A stretch of DNA of 64,000 bases from NCBI GenBank assembly GCA_021732215.1, contig JAKFVL010000019.1, positions 1 through 64,000 of the forward strand, in the 5' to 3' direction. This document shows, piece by piece, positions 43,820 through 52,312 of the stretch (the stretch's first letter is position 1; each line of letters opens with the position of its first letter). The translations under genes and the position numbers were made by a program. The notes under the pieces were generated by a model. That model saw nothing but the letters and a program-made list of their open reading frames with translations. It searched no databases and had not been told where the DNA came from. The DNA comes from Hyphomicrobiales bacterium (GTDB lineage: Bacteria; Pseudomonadota; Alphaproteobacteria; Rhizobiales; Xanthobacteraceae).

Positions 43820-44725
43820 TCAGTGAGCTGCGATCGCGCGTTGCGCCTGCTGCTCCTGTGCGGCAATCGCGCTCCTTACGGCCGATTGCACCTTCTCGAA
43901 AGCGCGCACCTCGATCTGGCGCACGCGCTCTCGCGAGACGTTGAATTCGGCAGCGAGGTCTTCCAGCGTCATCGGCTCTTCCGCGAGGCGGCGCGCCTCG
44001 AAGATGCGGCGTTCGCGCGGATTGAGCACACCCATGGCGCCGGTCAGCGCCTGATGGCGATGGTTGTATTCCTCGCTCTCGGCGATCATCACTTCCTGGT
44101 TGGGCGAGGTATCGACCAGCCAGTCCTGCCATTCGCCGGGATCGCCGTCGTCGCGGATCGGCGCGTTCAGCGATGCGTCGCCGCCGAGGCGGCGATTCAT
44201 GTCGATCACGTCCTGCTCGCCGACGCCGAGGCGCTTGGCAATGATCTTGACCTGATCGGGACGAAGATCGCCCTCCTCAAGCGCGGAGATCTTGCTCTTC
44301 GCCTTGCGCAGGTTGAAGAACAGTTTCTTCTGGTTCGCGGTGGTGCCCATCTTCACGAGCGACCACGAACGCAGGATGTACTCTTGAATCGACGCCTTGA
44401 TCCACCACATGGCGTAGGTGGCCAGGCGGAAGCCTTTCTCCGGCTCGAAGCGCTTCACAGCCTGCATCAGGCCGACGTTGCCCTCGGACACGACTTCGGA
44501 AATCGGCAGGCCGTAGCCGCGATAGCCCATGGCGATCTTGGCCACGAGCCGCAGATGGCTGGTGACGAGCTGGTGAGCGGCGTTCGAGTCGTCATGTTCC
44601 TTGTAGCGGCGCGCGAGCATGTACTCTTGCTGCGGCTCGAGCATCGGGAACTTGCGAATTTCGCCGAGGTATCTGGAAAGACCGGATTCTCCATTGAGAA
44701 CCGGAAGCGTAGCGGCACGGGCCAT
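43820..44725 (-). CDS. rpoH: RNA polymerase sigma factor RpoH (sigma-32)
   Basis: A 301-residue heat-shock sigma factor. Regions 1.2-2.4 show YLGEIRKFPMLEPQQEYMLA, SEVVSEGNVGLMQAVKRFEP and RLATYAMWWIKASIQEYILRSW; the RpoH-specific box is NQKKLFFNLRKAKSKI; region 4 ends with LEDLAAEFNVSRERVRQIEVRAFEKVQ. GGAGGG precedes the ATG at 44725. The short distance to rluD upstream (220 bases) and the same strand is the conserved rluD-rpoH order of alphaproteobacteria. It directs expression of chaperones and proteases. Rhizobiales often have two or three RpoH copies, so this may be one of several. Confidence 0.97.
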   Translation of the reverse strand: MARAATLPVLNGESGLSRYLGEIRKFPMLEPQQEYMLARRYKEHDDSNAAHQLVTSHLRLVAKIAMGYRGYGLPISEVVSEGNVGLMQAVKRFEPEKGFRLATYAMWWIKASIQEYILRSWSLVKMGTTANQKKLFFNLRKAKSKISALEEGDLRPDQVKIIAKRLGVGEQDVIDMNRRLGGDASLNAPIRDDGDPGEWQDWLVDTSPNQEVMIAESEEYNHRHQALTGAMGVLNPRERRIFEARRLAEEPMTLEDLAAEFNVSRERVRQIEVRAFEKVQSAVRSAIAAQEQQAQRAIAAH

Positions 44726-44944
44726 TGTAGCGCCCTCCATTTGTTCAGGCCCCCGATAGCGGCGGGCCAGGCAGATCGTCACTTTTGTTAAAGCTGACGC
44801 GACTGCGATGTTCCACGCTGAGACCTCTCAGCGCAGGTGCAACATACACCCAAACCCCAGGAAAAGGAAAGAACAAAAGGGGGTCACGACTTTGTGTTGG
44901 CAATTAAAGTATTGTAATAATGAGCAATATTACATGCATTTGCG

Positions 44945-45943
44945 TCATTCTGACGCGGTGAGGCAGGAGCGCAGATTCTCAAGATCGGACGGCAGCTTAG
45001 CCGTCCATTCGAGAATTTCGCCGGTTCGGGGATGCTCCAAGGCCAAGAGGTATGCGTGGAGCGCTTGCCTGTCGAGCGCCGCCAGAGCCGTTTGGGCCTT
45101 GGGTCCGAGGTGGCTGGCCTTGGTCTTGAAATGAGGCCCGTAGACCGAGTCGCCGAGCAGCGGGTGGCCGATATGGGCGAGGTGGACGCGGATCTGATGG
45201 GTGCGGCCGGTCTCGAGCTGGCATTCGACCAGCGAAGCAACCGGCTTGCCGTCGCGGCCATGATAAGTCTCGCGCAGTTCCCAATGGGTCACCGCCTCGC
45301 GGCCGCTGTCGCGCACCGCCATCTTCTCCCGCGCATGCGGATGCCTATCGATGGGCGCATCGATGGTGCCGCGCGGGCGGTTCGGCACGCCCCAGATCAG
45401 CGCCTTGTATCCGCGCCGCATCTCGTTGGTGCGGCCGTGATCGGCGAATTGCGCGGTCAGCGAAGCGTGGGCCTTGTCGTTCTTGGCGACCACCATCAGG
45501 CCGGTGGTGTCCTTGTCCAGCCGATGCACGATACCGGGGCGCTTGACGCCGCCGATGCCGGAAAGGCTTGCGCCGCAGTGGGCGATCAGCGCGTTGACCA
45601 GCGTTCCGGTGGCGTGGCCGGCGGCCGGATGCACGACAAGGCCGCGCGGCTTGTTGATGACAATGATGTCGCCGTCCTCGAATACGATGTCGAGCGCGAT
45701 GTCCTCGCCTTCCGGTTCGGCGGCGATGGCGGGCGGTACGTCGATGGTGATGGTATCGCCGGTTTTGACGTGATGCGCCGGATCGCGCACGGACGTCTCG
45801 CCGATCGCGACGTGGCCTGCGAGGATCAGCGCCTTCAGCCGCGAGCGCGACAGATCCGGCGAATGCACGGCGAGCACGCGGTCGAGCCGCTGCGCGCCCT
45901 CGCTGCCGTCGACCGTCACCTGCTGGCGTTCGCCGTCAACCAT
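44945..45943 (-). CDS. rluD: RluA-family 23S rRNA pseudouridine synthase (RluD type)
   Basis: A 332-residue enzyme with an N-terminal S4 RNA-binding domain (QRLDRVLAVHSPDLSRSRLKALILAGHVAI, about residues 17-50) and the RluA catalytic core: VINKPRGLVVHPAAGHATGTLVNAL, then the active-site Asp in PGIVHRLDKDTTGLMVVAKND, and LVECQLETGRTHQIRVHLAHIGHPLLGD. RluD modifies helix 69 of 23S rRNA and aids ribosome assembly. The frame starts with ATG at 45943, divergent from the DUF6476 gene by 50 bases. Its position before rpoH is the usual alphaproteobacterial arrangement. Confidence 0.93.
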   Translation of the reverse strand: MVDGERQQVTVDGSEGAQRLDRVLAVHSPDLSRSRLKALILAGHVAIGETSVRDPAHHVKTGDTITIDVPPAIAAEPEGEDIALDIVFEDGDIIVINKPRGLVVHPAAGHATGTLVNALIAHCGASLSGIGGVKRPGIVHRLDKDTTGLMVVAKNDKAHASLTAQFADHGRTNEMRRGYKALIWGVPNRPRGTIDAPIDRHPHAREKMAVRDSGREAVTHWELRETYHGRDGKPVASLVECQLETGRTHQIRVHLAHIGHPLLGDSVYGPHFKTKASHLGPKAQTALAALDRQALHAYLLALEHPRTGEILEWTAKLPSDLENLRSCLTASE

Positions 45944-45993
45944 GGCTGCTTCTCGTTATCCCCGTCCGCGAAATCTGGTGTAAAGCATCAGCC

Positions 45994-46341
45994 ATGACCG
46001 ATTCAGCAAATTCCGTCACACCCGATCCGAATCCCGAACTGACCGCGGCGCTCACCGCGCGCGTTCGCCGCATGATGCTGATCGCAGGCCTCACCACCGC
46101 GCTCGGCATGGGCGCGGTTCTGATCGCCATCGGCTACCGCCTTTTCAGGGGAGATGGAAGCACCCCGCCGTCGGCCGACGTTACTGCGTCGCTGCCGAAG
46201 GGCGCGAAGATCGTCTCGACCGGGGTGGCCGGGGACCGGCTGCTGGTGACCGTCGATATTCGCGGCGTGATCGAAATCCGCACCTTCGACGCGCGCACGC
46301 TGAAACCGGCGGGCCAGCTCAAATTCGTCAATGAGCCTTGA
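45994..46341 (+). CDS. DUF6476 family membrane protein
   Basis: A 115-residue protein with a polar N-terminus (about 30 residues), one transmembrane helix (MMLIAGLTTALGMGAVLIAI, residues 27-46) and a periplasmic tail with DVTASLPKGAKIVSTGVAGD and RLLVTVDIRGVIEIRTFDA. Proteins with this pattern beside rluD-rpoH are annotated DUF6476 in Rhizobiales. Function unknown. Divergent from rluD. An inverted repeat at 46384-46414 may terminate it. Confidence 0.82.
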   Translation: MTDSANSVTPDPNPELTAALTARVRRMMLIAGLTTALGMGAVLIAIGYRLFRGDGSTPPSADVTASLPKGAKIVSTGVAGDRLLVTVDIRGVIEIRTFDARTLKPAGQLKFVNEP

Positions 46342-46383
46342 TCGTCGCAAGCATCGGGCGGGCGCGTGCCGATGTGAGAAATC

Positions 46384-46414
46384 ATCCTAGATTGACTTCA
46401 GTTTACTCTAGGAT
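46384..46414. terminator. Inverted repeat downstream of the DUF6476 gene
   Basis: ATCCTAGA (46384-46391) and TCTAGGAT (46407-46414) are exact reverse complements around a 15-base AT-rich loop, followed by TATATT. It could be a weak terminator or an operator in the tRNA leader. The sequence is unusually AT-rich for this genome. Confidence 0.4.
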
Positions 46415-46559
46415 TATATTCCAGATCGGATATTCGCGGGGCTGTTTGACAATTGAAAAAGATAAGCCGGGCCGCCGCACCCGCCCATCCCCTGCGTTTC
46501 AGGCGCGCGGCATACCCGCCTTGCGGCCGGCGCGTTTCAAGGTTATTCCCTGAACCAAC

Positions 46560-46634
46560 GCTCCCTTCGTCTAGCGGTTAGGACGCGGCCCTCTCAAGGC
46601 TGAAACAGGGGTTCGATTCCCCTAGGGAGCGCCA
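46560..46634 (+). tRNA. tRNA-Glu (anticodon CTC)
   Basis: The 75-base gene folds as a cloverleaf: acceptor GCTCCCT / AGGGAGC, D-arm TCTAGCGGTTAGGA, anticodon stem CGGCC / GGCTG with loop CTCTCAA (anticodon CTC), T-arm CAGGGGTTCGATTCCCCTA, discriminator G, and an encoded CCA end. It decodes GAG. I found no partial copy of its 3' end nearby, so no integrated element is indicated. Confidence 0.97.
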
Positions 46635-46779
46635 GATTGCCGCGCTTTGCCGTCAGACTGATTGCTCTGCTTTTTCCATTGAACCATATCGCGCGCGGGC
46701 GAACCCATTCAGTGGAGGTTCGTGCGCTGGCGGTTTTACTCCGGCACACGGACACTTCGGTTAGCCGGAGTTTTCAGCA

Positions 46780-47043
46780 ATGACAATCAAGCTCTCGAAT
46801 TTCGTTCCGGCCGCCGCGTTGACGATCGCTTTTGCCACGGCATCGCCTGTGCTTGCGCAAGGCACCGCCGATGAGCGGTCGGCGTGCATGGGCGATGCTT
46901 TCAAATTCTGCAGCGCAGATATTCCCGATGTGGCCAAGATCGAGGCTTGCCTGAAGCAGAACCGCGCACAACTTCAGCCGGCATGCCAGGCGGAATTCGA
47001 GCCCGCCGGCAAGACCAGGATCAGAGCCGGTCACTTCCGTTGA
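46780..47043 (+). CDS. Secreted cysteine-rich protein (Cys-rich repeat type)
   Basis: An 87-residue protein with a signal peptide (residues 1-26, ending SPVLA). The mature part ERSACMGDAFKFCSADIPDV, then KIEACLKQNRAQLQPACQAEF, has four cysteines in a C-x7-C-x11-C-x10-C spacing, like the short Cys-rich repeat proteins of Bradyrhizobium thought to live in the periplasm. Function is unknown. The ATG at 46780 starts the signal peptide. It is convergent with the VWA protein gene. Confidence 0.82.
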   Translation: MTIKLSNFVPAAALTIAFATASPVLAQGTADERSACMGDAFKFCSADIPDVAKIEACLKQNRAQLQPACQAEFEPAGKTRIRAGHFR

Positions 47044-47059
47044 CGCTGGGTCTGTCTCG

Positions 47060-48460
47060 TTACTGATACGCCGCGACGATATCCGATACTGCTCGTTCGA
47101 GCTGGCGGGCGTTGGTGCACTGGCGCACCACGCTGCAGAAGGTCGCGTAGCGCGGCATCTCGGAATCGCCCCAGCCCCAGGCCATGCGTCCTTCGGGATT
47201 GAGCCAGACCAGCCGCTTCGAGCGCTCGCCGATGCGCCGAAGAATATCCGCGCGCGGATCGAGATTGTTGGTACGCGCGTCGCCGAGCACGATCACGGTG
47301 GTTTTCGGCGTGACGATGTTGAGCCAGCCTTTTTCGAAGTCGGCGAGCGAGCGGCCGTAGTCTGACGAGCCGAAGCCGGCTTTTGCCATGATCTCGCTCA
47401 TGGCTTCCTCGGGCGATTTCTTTTCCAGGATATCGCTGACCTCGATCAGGTGCCCGGAGAAGGCGAACGAGCGCACATCGGAGACCACCTCGTGCAGGCT
47501 GTGGATCAGCAGCAGGAAAAAATCCGAGACCCGCGCGACCGAGCCGCTGACGTCGCAGATCGCCACGATCTTCGGCCGGTCGCGATGGCGGCGTTTCCAT
47601 GTGGTGAGAAACGGCACACCGCCCCACGCCGCATTGCGCCGGAGCGTGCGGCGCACGTCGAGATGCCCGCGGCGCTGGCGCTTGCGCGGTTTACTGTAGC
47701 GCGCGCGCAAGCGTCGCGCGATCATCCGGATCAGCGCCTGCATCTCCTTGACCTGCCGCGGATCAAGCCGGGCCATCGGCGCGTTGCGCAGGATGTCGTT
47801 GCGCAAGGCCTCGGATTCCTCGCGGCCGTACAGCAGCAACGCTTGCGAGACGGCCTCGCGCACGGCGTCGCGCAGACCCTGCGTTGCTGCGGCGAGACGC
47901 TCCGCCTCCGACGGGTTGGCTGTCGTCAGCGCGTCGATGTCGTCGCGCAGGCGCGCGATGCCCATCAAATCGAGCATCCGCGTCGAAAACAATCCGCGCT
48001 GCGTGAAGTAACGGATTTCGGAAAGCTGCGCGGCGTTGGCGGCCTGCGCGATCGCCGTCGCGATCTCGTTGCGGTCCTGCGACATCAGCATCCGGGCAAG
48101 CGCGCCAAGCTCTGGCGTGCCTTCGCTGGAGTTGCCATCGCCCGCGCTTTCGGCGCCCGATGTGTCCGCCGGGGAATTGTCGTTGTCAGCCTTGGGCTCG
48201 TCGTCCGGAGCATCGTCTGGAGCGTTCGGCGGGGACGCATCCAGCTCCGGATGGTCGAAGAACAGATCGAAACATTCCCCGAGCGATTGCTTTTCCTCGC
48301 GGGTCTTGGCCAGCGTTAGCAGCAGCGTGTCCTTGAGAATGCCGCGATCGGAAAATCCGATGTCAGCCACGGCGCGCATCGCATCGATGCTCTCGGCAGG
48401 CGAGACGCGCACGCCCGCGCCGCGTGCGGCCCGGAAGAAGCGATGCAGGTTCTCCCGCAT
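47060..48460 (-). CDS. CoxE-like protein with von Willebrand factor A domain
   Basis: A 466-residue cytosolic protein. The N-terminal half (ENLHRFFRAARGAGVRVSPA, MRAVADIGFSD) is the CoxE family start, the middle is acidic and low complexity (about residues 75-115), and the C-terminal VWA domain has the MIDAS motif VAICDVSGSVARVSDFFLLLIHSL (about residues 295-318) with the distal Asp in VIVLGDARTNNLDPR. CoxE-type VWA proteins work with a MoxR AAA ATPase as a chaperone pair to assemble metal enzymes. The MoxR gene is immediately upstream. No CO dehydrogenase (coxL, coxM, coxS) or other metal enzyme is nearby, so the client is unknown. Confidence 0.92.
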   Translation of the reverse strand: MRENLHRFFRAARGAGVRVSPAESIDAMRAVADIGFSDRGILKDTLLLTLAKTREEKQSLGECFDLFFDHPELDASPPNAPDDAPDDEPKADNDNSPADTSGAESAGDGNSSEGTPELGALARMLMSQDRNEIATAIAQAANAAQLSEIRYFTQRGLFSTRMLDLMGIARLRDDIDALTTANPSEAERLAAATQGLRDAVREAVSQALLLYGREESEALRNDILRNAPMARLDPRQVKEMQALIRMIARRLRARYSKPRKRQRRGHLDVRRTLRRNAAWGGVPFLTTWKRRHRDRPKIVAICDVSGSVARVSDFFLLLIHSLHEVVSDVRSFAFSGHLIEVSDILEKKSPEEAMSEIMAKAGFGSSDYGRSLADFEKGWLNIVTPKTTVIVLGDARTNNLDPRADILRRIGERSKRLVWLNPEGRMAWGWGDSEMPRYATFCSVVRQCTNARQLERAVSDIVAAYQ

Positions 48461-48465
48461 GGAGT

Positions 48466-49413
48466 TTATCCGTAAACGTTCTGCTTCGTCGCCTTGGATA
48501 CGAAAGTGGTCACTTGCGGCAAAGTGGTCTCGATATCGGCTTCGTATTTCAGGAGCACGTTCAGCGTGTCCTTGACGGTCTGATGATCGAGCTCGGACGA
48601 TTGCAGCAGCACCAGCACCCGCGCCCAGTCGATGGTTTCGGATACCGACGGCAGCTTTTTTAGATCGAGCGTGCGAACCTCGTTGATGAAGCCGACGATC
48701 TGCTTGCGCAGCGCTTGGGAGATGCCGGGCACGCGGGTCTCGACGATGCGCTCTTCCAGCTTCTGCTCGGGGAAACCGATATGCAGATGCAGGCAGCGGC
48801 GCTTCAGCGCGTCGCCGAGATCGCGTTCGGCGTTCGAGGTCAGGATCACCGTCGGCGGCACGATCGCTGATATGGTGCCGAGTTCGGGGATCGTCACCTG
48901 GAAGTCGGACAGGATTTCCAGCAGCAGCGATTCAAATTCCGCATCGGACTTGTCGATCTCGTCGATCAGCAGCACGCAGCCCTTGGCTTGCTCGAGTGCT
49001 TGCAAAAGGGGACGCGGTTCGACGAACTCCTTGGAAAAGAATACGTCGCCGAAGTTGTGCAGCTTGTCGAGCGCCTGCGGCAGCGTCTCGGCATGGCCCA
49101 GCACTTCGCCGAGCTTGTCCTTCAGAATTTGTGTGTAGAGCAATTGCTTGGCGTATTTCCATTCGTACAGCGCCTTGGCTTCGTCGAGCCCTTCGTAGCA
49201 CTGCAGGCGGATCAGCTTGACGCCGCGCCATGCAGCGATCGCCTTCGCAAGCTCGGTCTTGCCGACCCCGGCCGGGCCTTCGACCAGAATCGGCTTTTCG
49301 ATGCGCTCGGAGAGATAGACCGCGGTGGCGATCTGCCGGTTTGCAATGTAGCCCGCTGTGGCGAGGCCGCTTTCGACGGCCTCGATCGAGGCTGCCGGCC
49401 GATAGTCTGTCAC
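48466..49413 (-). CDS. MoxR-family AAA ATPase
   Basis: A 315-residue ATPase. Walker A is GPAGVGKTELAKA (about residues 46-58), Walker B is VLLIDEIDKSD, sensor 1 is TSNAERDLGDALKRRC, and the arginine-finger region follows. The start is assigned to the GTG at 49413 before TDYRPAASIEAVESGLATAG, the usual N-terminus of this group, with AGGGA about ten bases upstream; the longer frame starting at 49731 adds about 106 residues with no homology. It is five bases from the VWA gene, so they form an operon. The pair is CoxD/CoxE-like. Confidence 0.92.
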   Translation of the reverse strand: MTDYRPAASIEAVESGLATAGYIANRQIATAVYLSERIEKPILVEGPAGVGKTELAKAIAAWRGVKLIRLQCYEGLDEAKALYEWKYAKQLLYTQILKDKLGEVLGHAETLPQALDKLHNFGDVFFSKEFVEPRPLLQALEQAKGCVLLIDEIDKSDAEFESLLLEILSDFQVTIPELGTISAIVPPTVILTSNAERDLGDALKRRCLHLHIGFPEQKLEERIVETRVPGISQALRKQIVGFINEVRTLDLKKLPSVSETIDWARVLVLLQSSELDHQTVKDTLNVLLKYEADIETTLPQVTTFVSKATKQNVYG

Positions 49414-49672
49414 GATCGTTTGTCCCTGGAATAGTAGAGGCGTTCTCGTTTGATTAAGCACAATAGCACCATTCCGGGCCGGCGTTACAACCGGTGATTT
49501 ACCAATATCGGCGCAGATTTCTCGCGTATCCCGTCTGCAAACCGTTTGAACCGACGCGAGATAGCTTTGATTAACCGGCCCGGCAGAATTCGCCCGGCAT
49601 GACCGGCCATTTTGAGGGCCGGTTATGCATTCCGGTGCTATCGCTCCTGCAATAAAAAATGGGGAGCGGACA

Positions 49673-49780
49673 ATGAGCGCAATCAATTTCATGACGCTGG
49701 CGACGATCGTCGCGGCAATGCTGGCTTTCATCTCGCCGCGCGTTGAGCGTGCCCGAATGAATCGCAGCCGCGCGCGTTGA
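49673..49780 (+). CDS. Very small membrane protein candidate
   Basis: A 35-residue frame: MSAINFMTLATIVAAMLAFI forms one hydrophobic helix, followed by a basic tail (SPRVERARMNRSRAR). A clear GGGGAG (49661-49666) precedes the ATG. It lies between the MoxR gene and the MarR gene and is too small for usual gene finders. Probably a real single-pass peptide, but chance is possible. Confidence 0.45.
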   Translation: MSAINFMTLATIVAAMLAFISPRVERARMNRSRAR

Positions 49781-49823
49781 TCGGACTGCGCTGACCGCGC
49801 GGGATTTTTGACGGTCAGCTTGT

Positions 49824-50321
49824 TTACCGATCTTTTGCAGCGGCTTCGGATCGCGGGATGCGTGCTGCCGGCGCACTGCCGGTCGGCAGCGACAATCCGG
49901 ATTCTATTTTTTCAAGCAGCATTTCAAACTGACGCTGTTCGGCCTCGGTCAGGCAACTCAGGATTTCCGCTTCGCGCCGCAAGAGCCGCGGAATGAGGCT
50001 CTGATAGAGCTTCCGCCCTTCGCGCGTCAGCCGCAGGCTGTATTCGCGGCGATCCTCCTTGTTCTCCACCCGCTCGATGATGCCGCGCTCGATCAGTGTC
50101 GAGACCGCGCGGCTGATGGTCGATTTATGCGTATGCGTGCTTTCCGAGACGAACTGGGCGGTGCATGGCGTCTCGCGAAATCCGAGCGTCGCGATCACCC
50201 GCCATTCGGGAATATCGAGGCCGTAGCGATCCCGGTATTCGACCGACAGCGCCGCGCTGATTTCTGCCGCCAGCCGGTTCATGCGAAACGGCACAAACCG
50301 GAAAAGATTGAGGTTCTTCAC
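49824..50321 (-). CDS. MarR-family transcriptional regulator of the homogentisate operon
   Basis: A 165-residue winged-helix regulator: FRMNRLAAEISAALSVEYRD, helix-turn-helix TAQFVSESTHTHKSTISRAVSTLIERG, wing NKEDRREYSLRLTREGRKLY, and a C-terminal dimerisation helix ELMLTE-like SCLTEAEQRQFEMLLEK. It is divergent from the monooxygenase-hmgA operon, with an operator-like palindrome between (50374-50395), so it most likely represses that operon and responds to an aromatic ligand. The ligand and the binding site are inferred from context. Full length for the family. Confidence 0.92.
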   Translation of the reverse strand: MKNLNLFRFVPFRMNRLAAEISAALSVEYRDRYGLDIPEWRVIATLGFRETPCTAQFVSESTHTHKSTISRAVSTLIERGIIERVENKEDRREYSLRLTREGRKLYQSLIPRLLRREAEILSCLTEAEQRQFEMLLEKIESGLSLPTGSAPAARIPRSEAAAKDR

Positions 50322-50373
50322 GCGCCTTTTCCTGTCGTGCGGGGCGTTGACCAGAGCCTGCCGTCTGCGCTAA

Positions 50374-50395
50374 GATAGTTGCAAGTGAAACTATC
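50374..50395. promoter_or_regulatory. Probable MarR operator
   Basis: GATAGTT-GCAAGTGA-AACTATC is a 7-base inverted repeat with an 8-base centre, located in the divergent region between the MarR gene and the FAD monooxygenase. ATAGTT-N-AACTAT spacing is typical of MarR boxes that control aromatic-degradation genes. Confidence 0.72.
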
Positions 50396-50434
50396 AGACA
50401 TTCGGGGCTCCGGCAAATTCGGCGACAGGGCGGA

Positions 50435-52039
50435 ATGAGCGCGGTCAGGCAGTTCGGATATTCGCGCCATCCCGATCAGGATCGGGACCGGTTACGTGCG
50501 GCGCATCACGACGTGGTCGTGGTGGGCGCGGGGCCAGTCGGGCTGTCGCTGGCGATCGATCTCGCGCAGCGCGGCCAGCGTGTGGTGCTGCTCGATGACG
50601 CCGACCGGATCGGCGAGGGCTCGCGCGCGATCTGCTTTTCCAAGCGATCGCTGGAATACTGGGATCGTCTCGGCGTTGGCCAACGCATGGTCGACAAGGG
50701 CGTGGTGTGGAAGGTCGGCAAGATCTTCGCGCGCGATGCGCTGCTCTATCAGTTCGATTTGTTGCCCGAGCCGGGTCATAAACGGCCGGCCTTCATCAAT
50801 CTTCAACAGTACTACGCCGAATCCTATCTCGCTGACCGCACCGCCGAGCTGGCGGCGATCGATCTGCGCTGGAGCAACAAGGTCACCTCGCTCGAGCGTC
50901 ACAACGATCATTGCGAATTGACCATCGAGACGCCGGACGGCCCATATAGAGTCAGCGCGAGCTACGTGGTCGCTTGCGACGGCGCGCGCTCCGCGCTGCG
51001 CGGCATGGTCGGCGCGGATTTCGAAGGGCAGGCGTTCGAGGATCAGTTCCTGATCGCCGACGTGAAGATGACAGCCGCGTTTCCGACCGAACGCTGGTTC
51101 TGGTTCGATCCGCCGTTTCATTCCGGCCGCTCGGCGCTGCTGCATCGCCAGCCCGACGACGTATGGCGCATCGATCTGCAGTTGTCGCGCGATGCCGATC
51201 CGGCCGTCGAGCGGCGTCCGGAGAACGTGCGTCCGCGCATCGAGCGGATGCTCGGCAACGGCAATTTTGAGTTCGAATGGATTTCGGTCTATCGCTTCCA
51301 CTGCCGGCGCATGAGGCGCTTCGTGCATGACCGCGTGATCTTTGCCGGCGATTCCGCGCACCAGGTGTCGCCGTTCGGCGCGCGGGGCGCGAACTCGGGT
51401 CTGGAGGATGCCGAGAATCTCGCCTGGAAGCTGGCGCTGGTTCTGAGCGGCGATGCTCCTGAAAGTTTGATCGAAAGCTACAACACGGAGCGCAGTGCAG
51501 CTGCTGACGAGAACATTCGCGAGTCGACGCGCTCGACGGATTTCATGGCACCCGCGACCGCGCAGGAGGCGCGCATGCGGCAGGCCATCCTCGCGCTTGC
51601 CAAGGACACCGAGTTTGCCAAGCGCATGGTCAATGGCGGCCGGCTGTCGGTGCCGTCGGTCTATGACACGCCGCTGTCGACGCCGGACGCCGATGAGTGG
51701 AGCGCAGGCCCGCGTCCGGGATCGTCGCTGGTCGATGCGCCGCTGACAGACGATGGCAAAGATATTTATCTGAGCGACGCTTTCGCCGAGAACCGCGACG
51801 GCTTTGCGTTGCTGGAATTTGCCAATGGCACGTCTGCCGAGATTGATGCGAACGTTCGGCGCATCTGGATCGGTGGTGATGGTCTGGCGGATACCGAAGG
51901 CCTTGCGATGAAACGCTACGATGCGACGCCTGGAGCGGCGTATTTGCTGCGGCCGGATGGCTATGTTGCGGCCCGTTTCCGTCACCCGTCGAAGGATGGC
52001 GTTGCCGCAGCGCTGGCGCGCGCCAATGGCTTGCAGTGA
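50435..52039 (+). CDS. FAD-dependent aromatic monooxygenase (MhpA/PheA-type)
   Basis: A 534-residue flavoprotein of the group-A aromatic hydroxylases. FAD-binding motif VVVVGAGPVGLSLAIDLAQRG (about residues 30-50), the DG motif CDGARSALRG, and the FAD-pyrophosphate GD motif FAGDSAHQVSPFGARGANSG are all present; the C-terminal thioredoxin-like domain is present. It would hydroxylate a phenolic acid to feed the homogentisate pathway. The likely substrate is a hydroxyphenylacetate or similar, but this is inference from the position in front of hmgA. It is the first gene of the operon; its stop overlaps the DUF2783 start. Confidence 0.92.
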   Translation: MSAVRQFGYSRHPDQDRDRLRAAHHDVVVVGAGPVGLSLAIDLAQRGQRVVLLDDADRIGEGSRAICFSKRSLEYWDRLGVGQRMVDKGVVWKVGKIFARDALLYQFDLLPEPGHKRPAFINLQQYYAESYLADRTAELAAIDLRWSNKVTSLERHNDHCELTIETPDGPYRVSASYVVACDGARSALRGMVGADFEGQAFEDQFLIADVKMTAAFPTERWFWFDPPFHSGRSALLHRQPDDVWRIDLQLSRDADPAVERRPENVRPRIERMLGNGNFEFEWISVYRFHCRRMRRFVHDRVIFAGDSAHQVSPFGARGANSGLEDAENLAWKLALVLSGDAPESLIESYNTERSAAADENIRESTRSTDFMAPATAQEARMRQAILALAKDTEFAKRMVNGGRLSVPSVYDTPLSTPDADEWSAGPRPGSSLVDAPLTDDGKDIYLSDAFAENRDGFALLEFANGTSAEIDANVRRIWIGGDGLADTEGLAMKRYDATPGAAYLLRPDGYVAARFRHPSKDGVAAALARANGLQ

Positions 52040-52248
52040 GCATGATGACGAAACTATCGACCAGTTCCAACTTCGTAAAACCGGACGATGCGTTTCGCAT
52101 GATCCTTGAAGCGCATCGCGGTCTCGAAGATAGCGCCAGCCATGCGCTCGATACGGCGCTGGTGCTGATCCTGGCCAATCACATCGGTGATCTCGACGTG
52201 TTGCGTGAAGCGATCGCGCTGGCGGAGCAATCGGCGGGTAAACAATGA
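52036..52248 (+). CDS. DUF2783 domain protein
   Basis: A 70-residue protein with the DUF2783 pattern: NFVKPDDAFRMILEAHRGL, then SASHALDTALVLILANHIGD and LDVLREAIALAEQSAG. The family is encoded next to aromatic monooxygenase genes in several proteobacteria, and may help the enzyme assemble or act as an effector; this is unproven. The GTG at 52036 overlaps the monooxygenase stop (GTGA), so translation is coupled; ATGs at 52042 and 52045 are alternatives. A dispersed repeat separates it from the next gene. Confidence 0.85.
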   Translation: MSMMTKLSTSSNFVKPDDAFRMILEAHRGLEDSASHALDTALVLILANHIGDLDVLREAIALAEQSAGKQ

Positions 52249-52251
52249 CGG

Positions 52252-52295
52252 GCGTCATTGCGAGAAGCGATTGCTTCGCTGCGCTCGCAATGACC
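52252..52295. repeat. Short palindromic repeat (CGTCATTGCGAG family)
   Basis: GCGTCATTGCGAGAAGCGAT ... TCGCAATGACC, a minimal copy lying inside the operon between the DUF2783 gene and the metallo-beta-lactamase gene. Confidence 0.8.
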
Positions 52296-52312
52296 AAAGA
52301 ATGAGAGTCTAG

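Noticed and set aside
46560-46634. tRNA-Glu as an integration site for a mobile element
   Set aside because: No integrase gene and no repeated tRNA 3' end is visible in the neighbourhood; flanking genes look like core chromosome.
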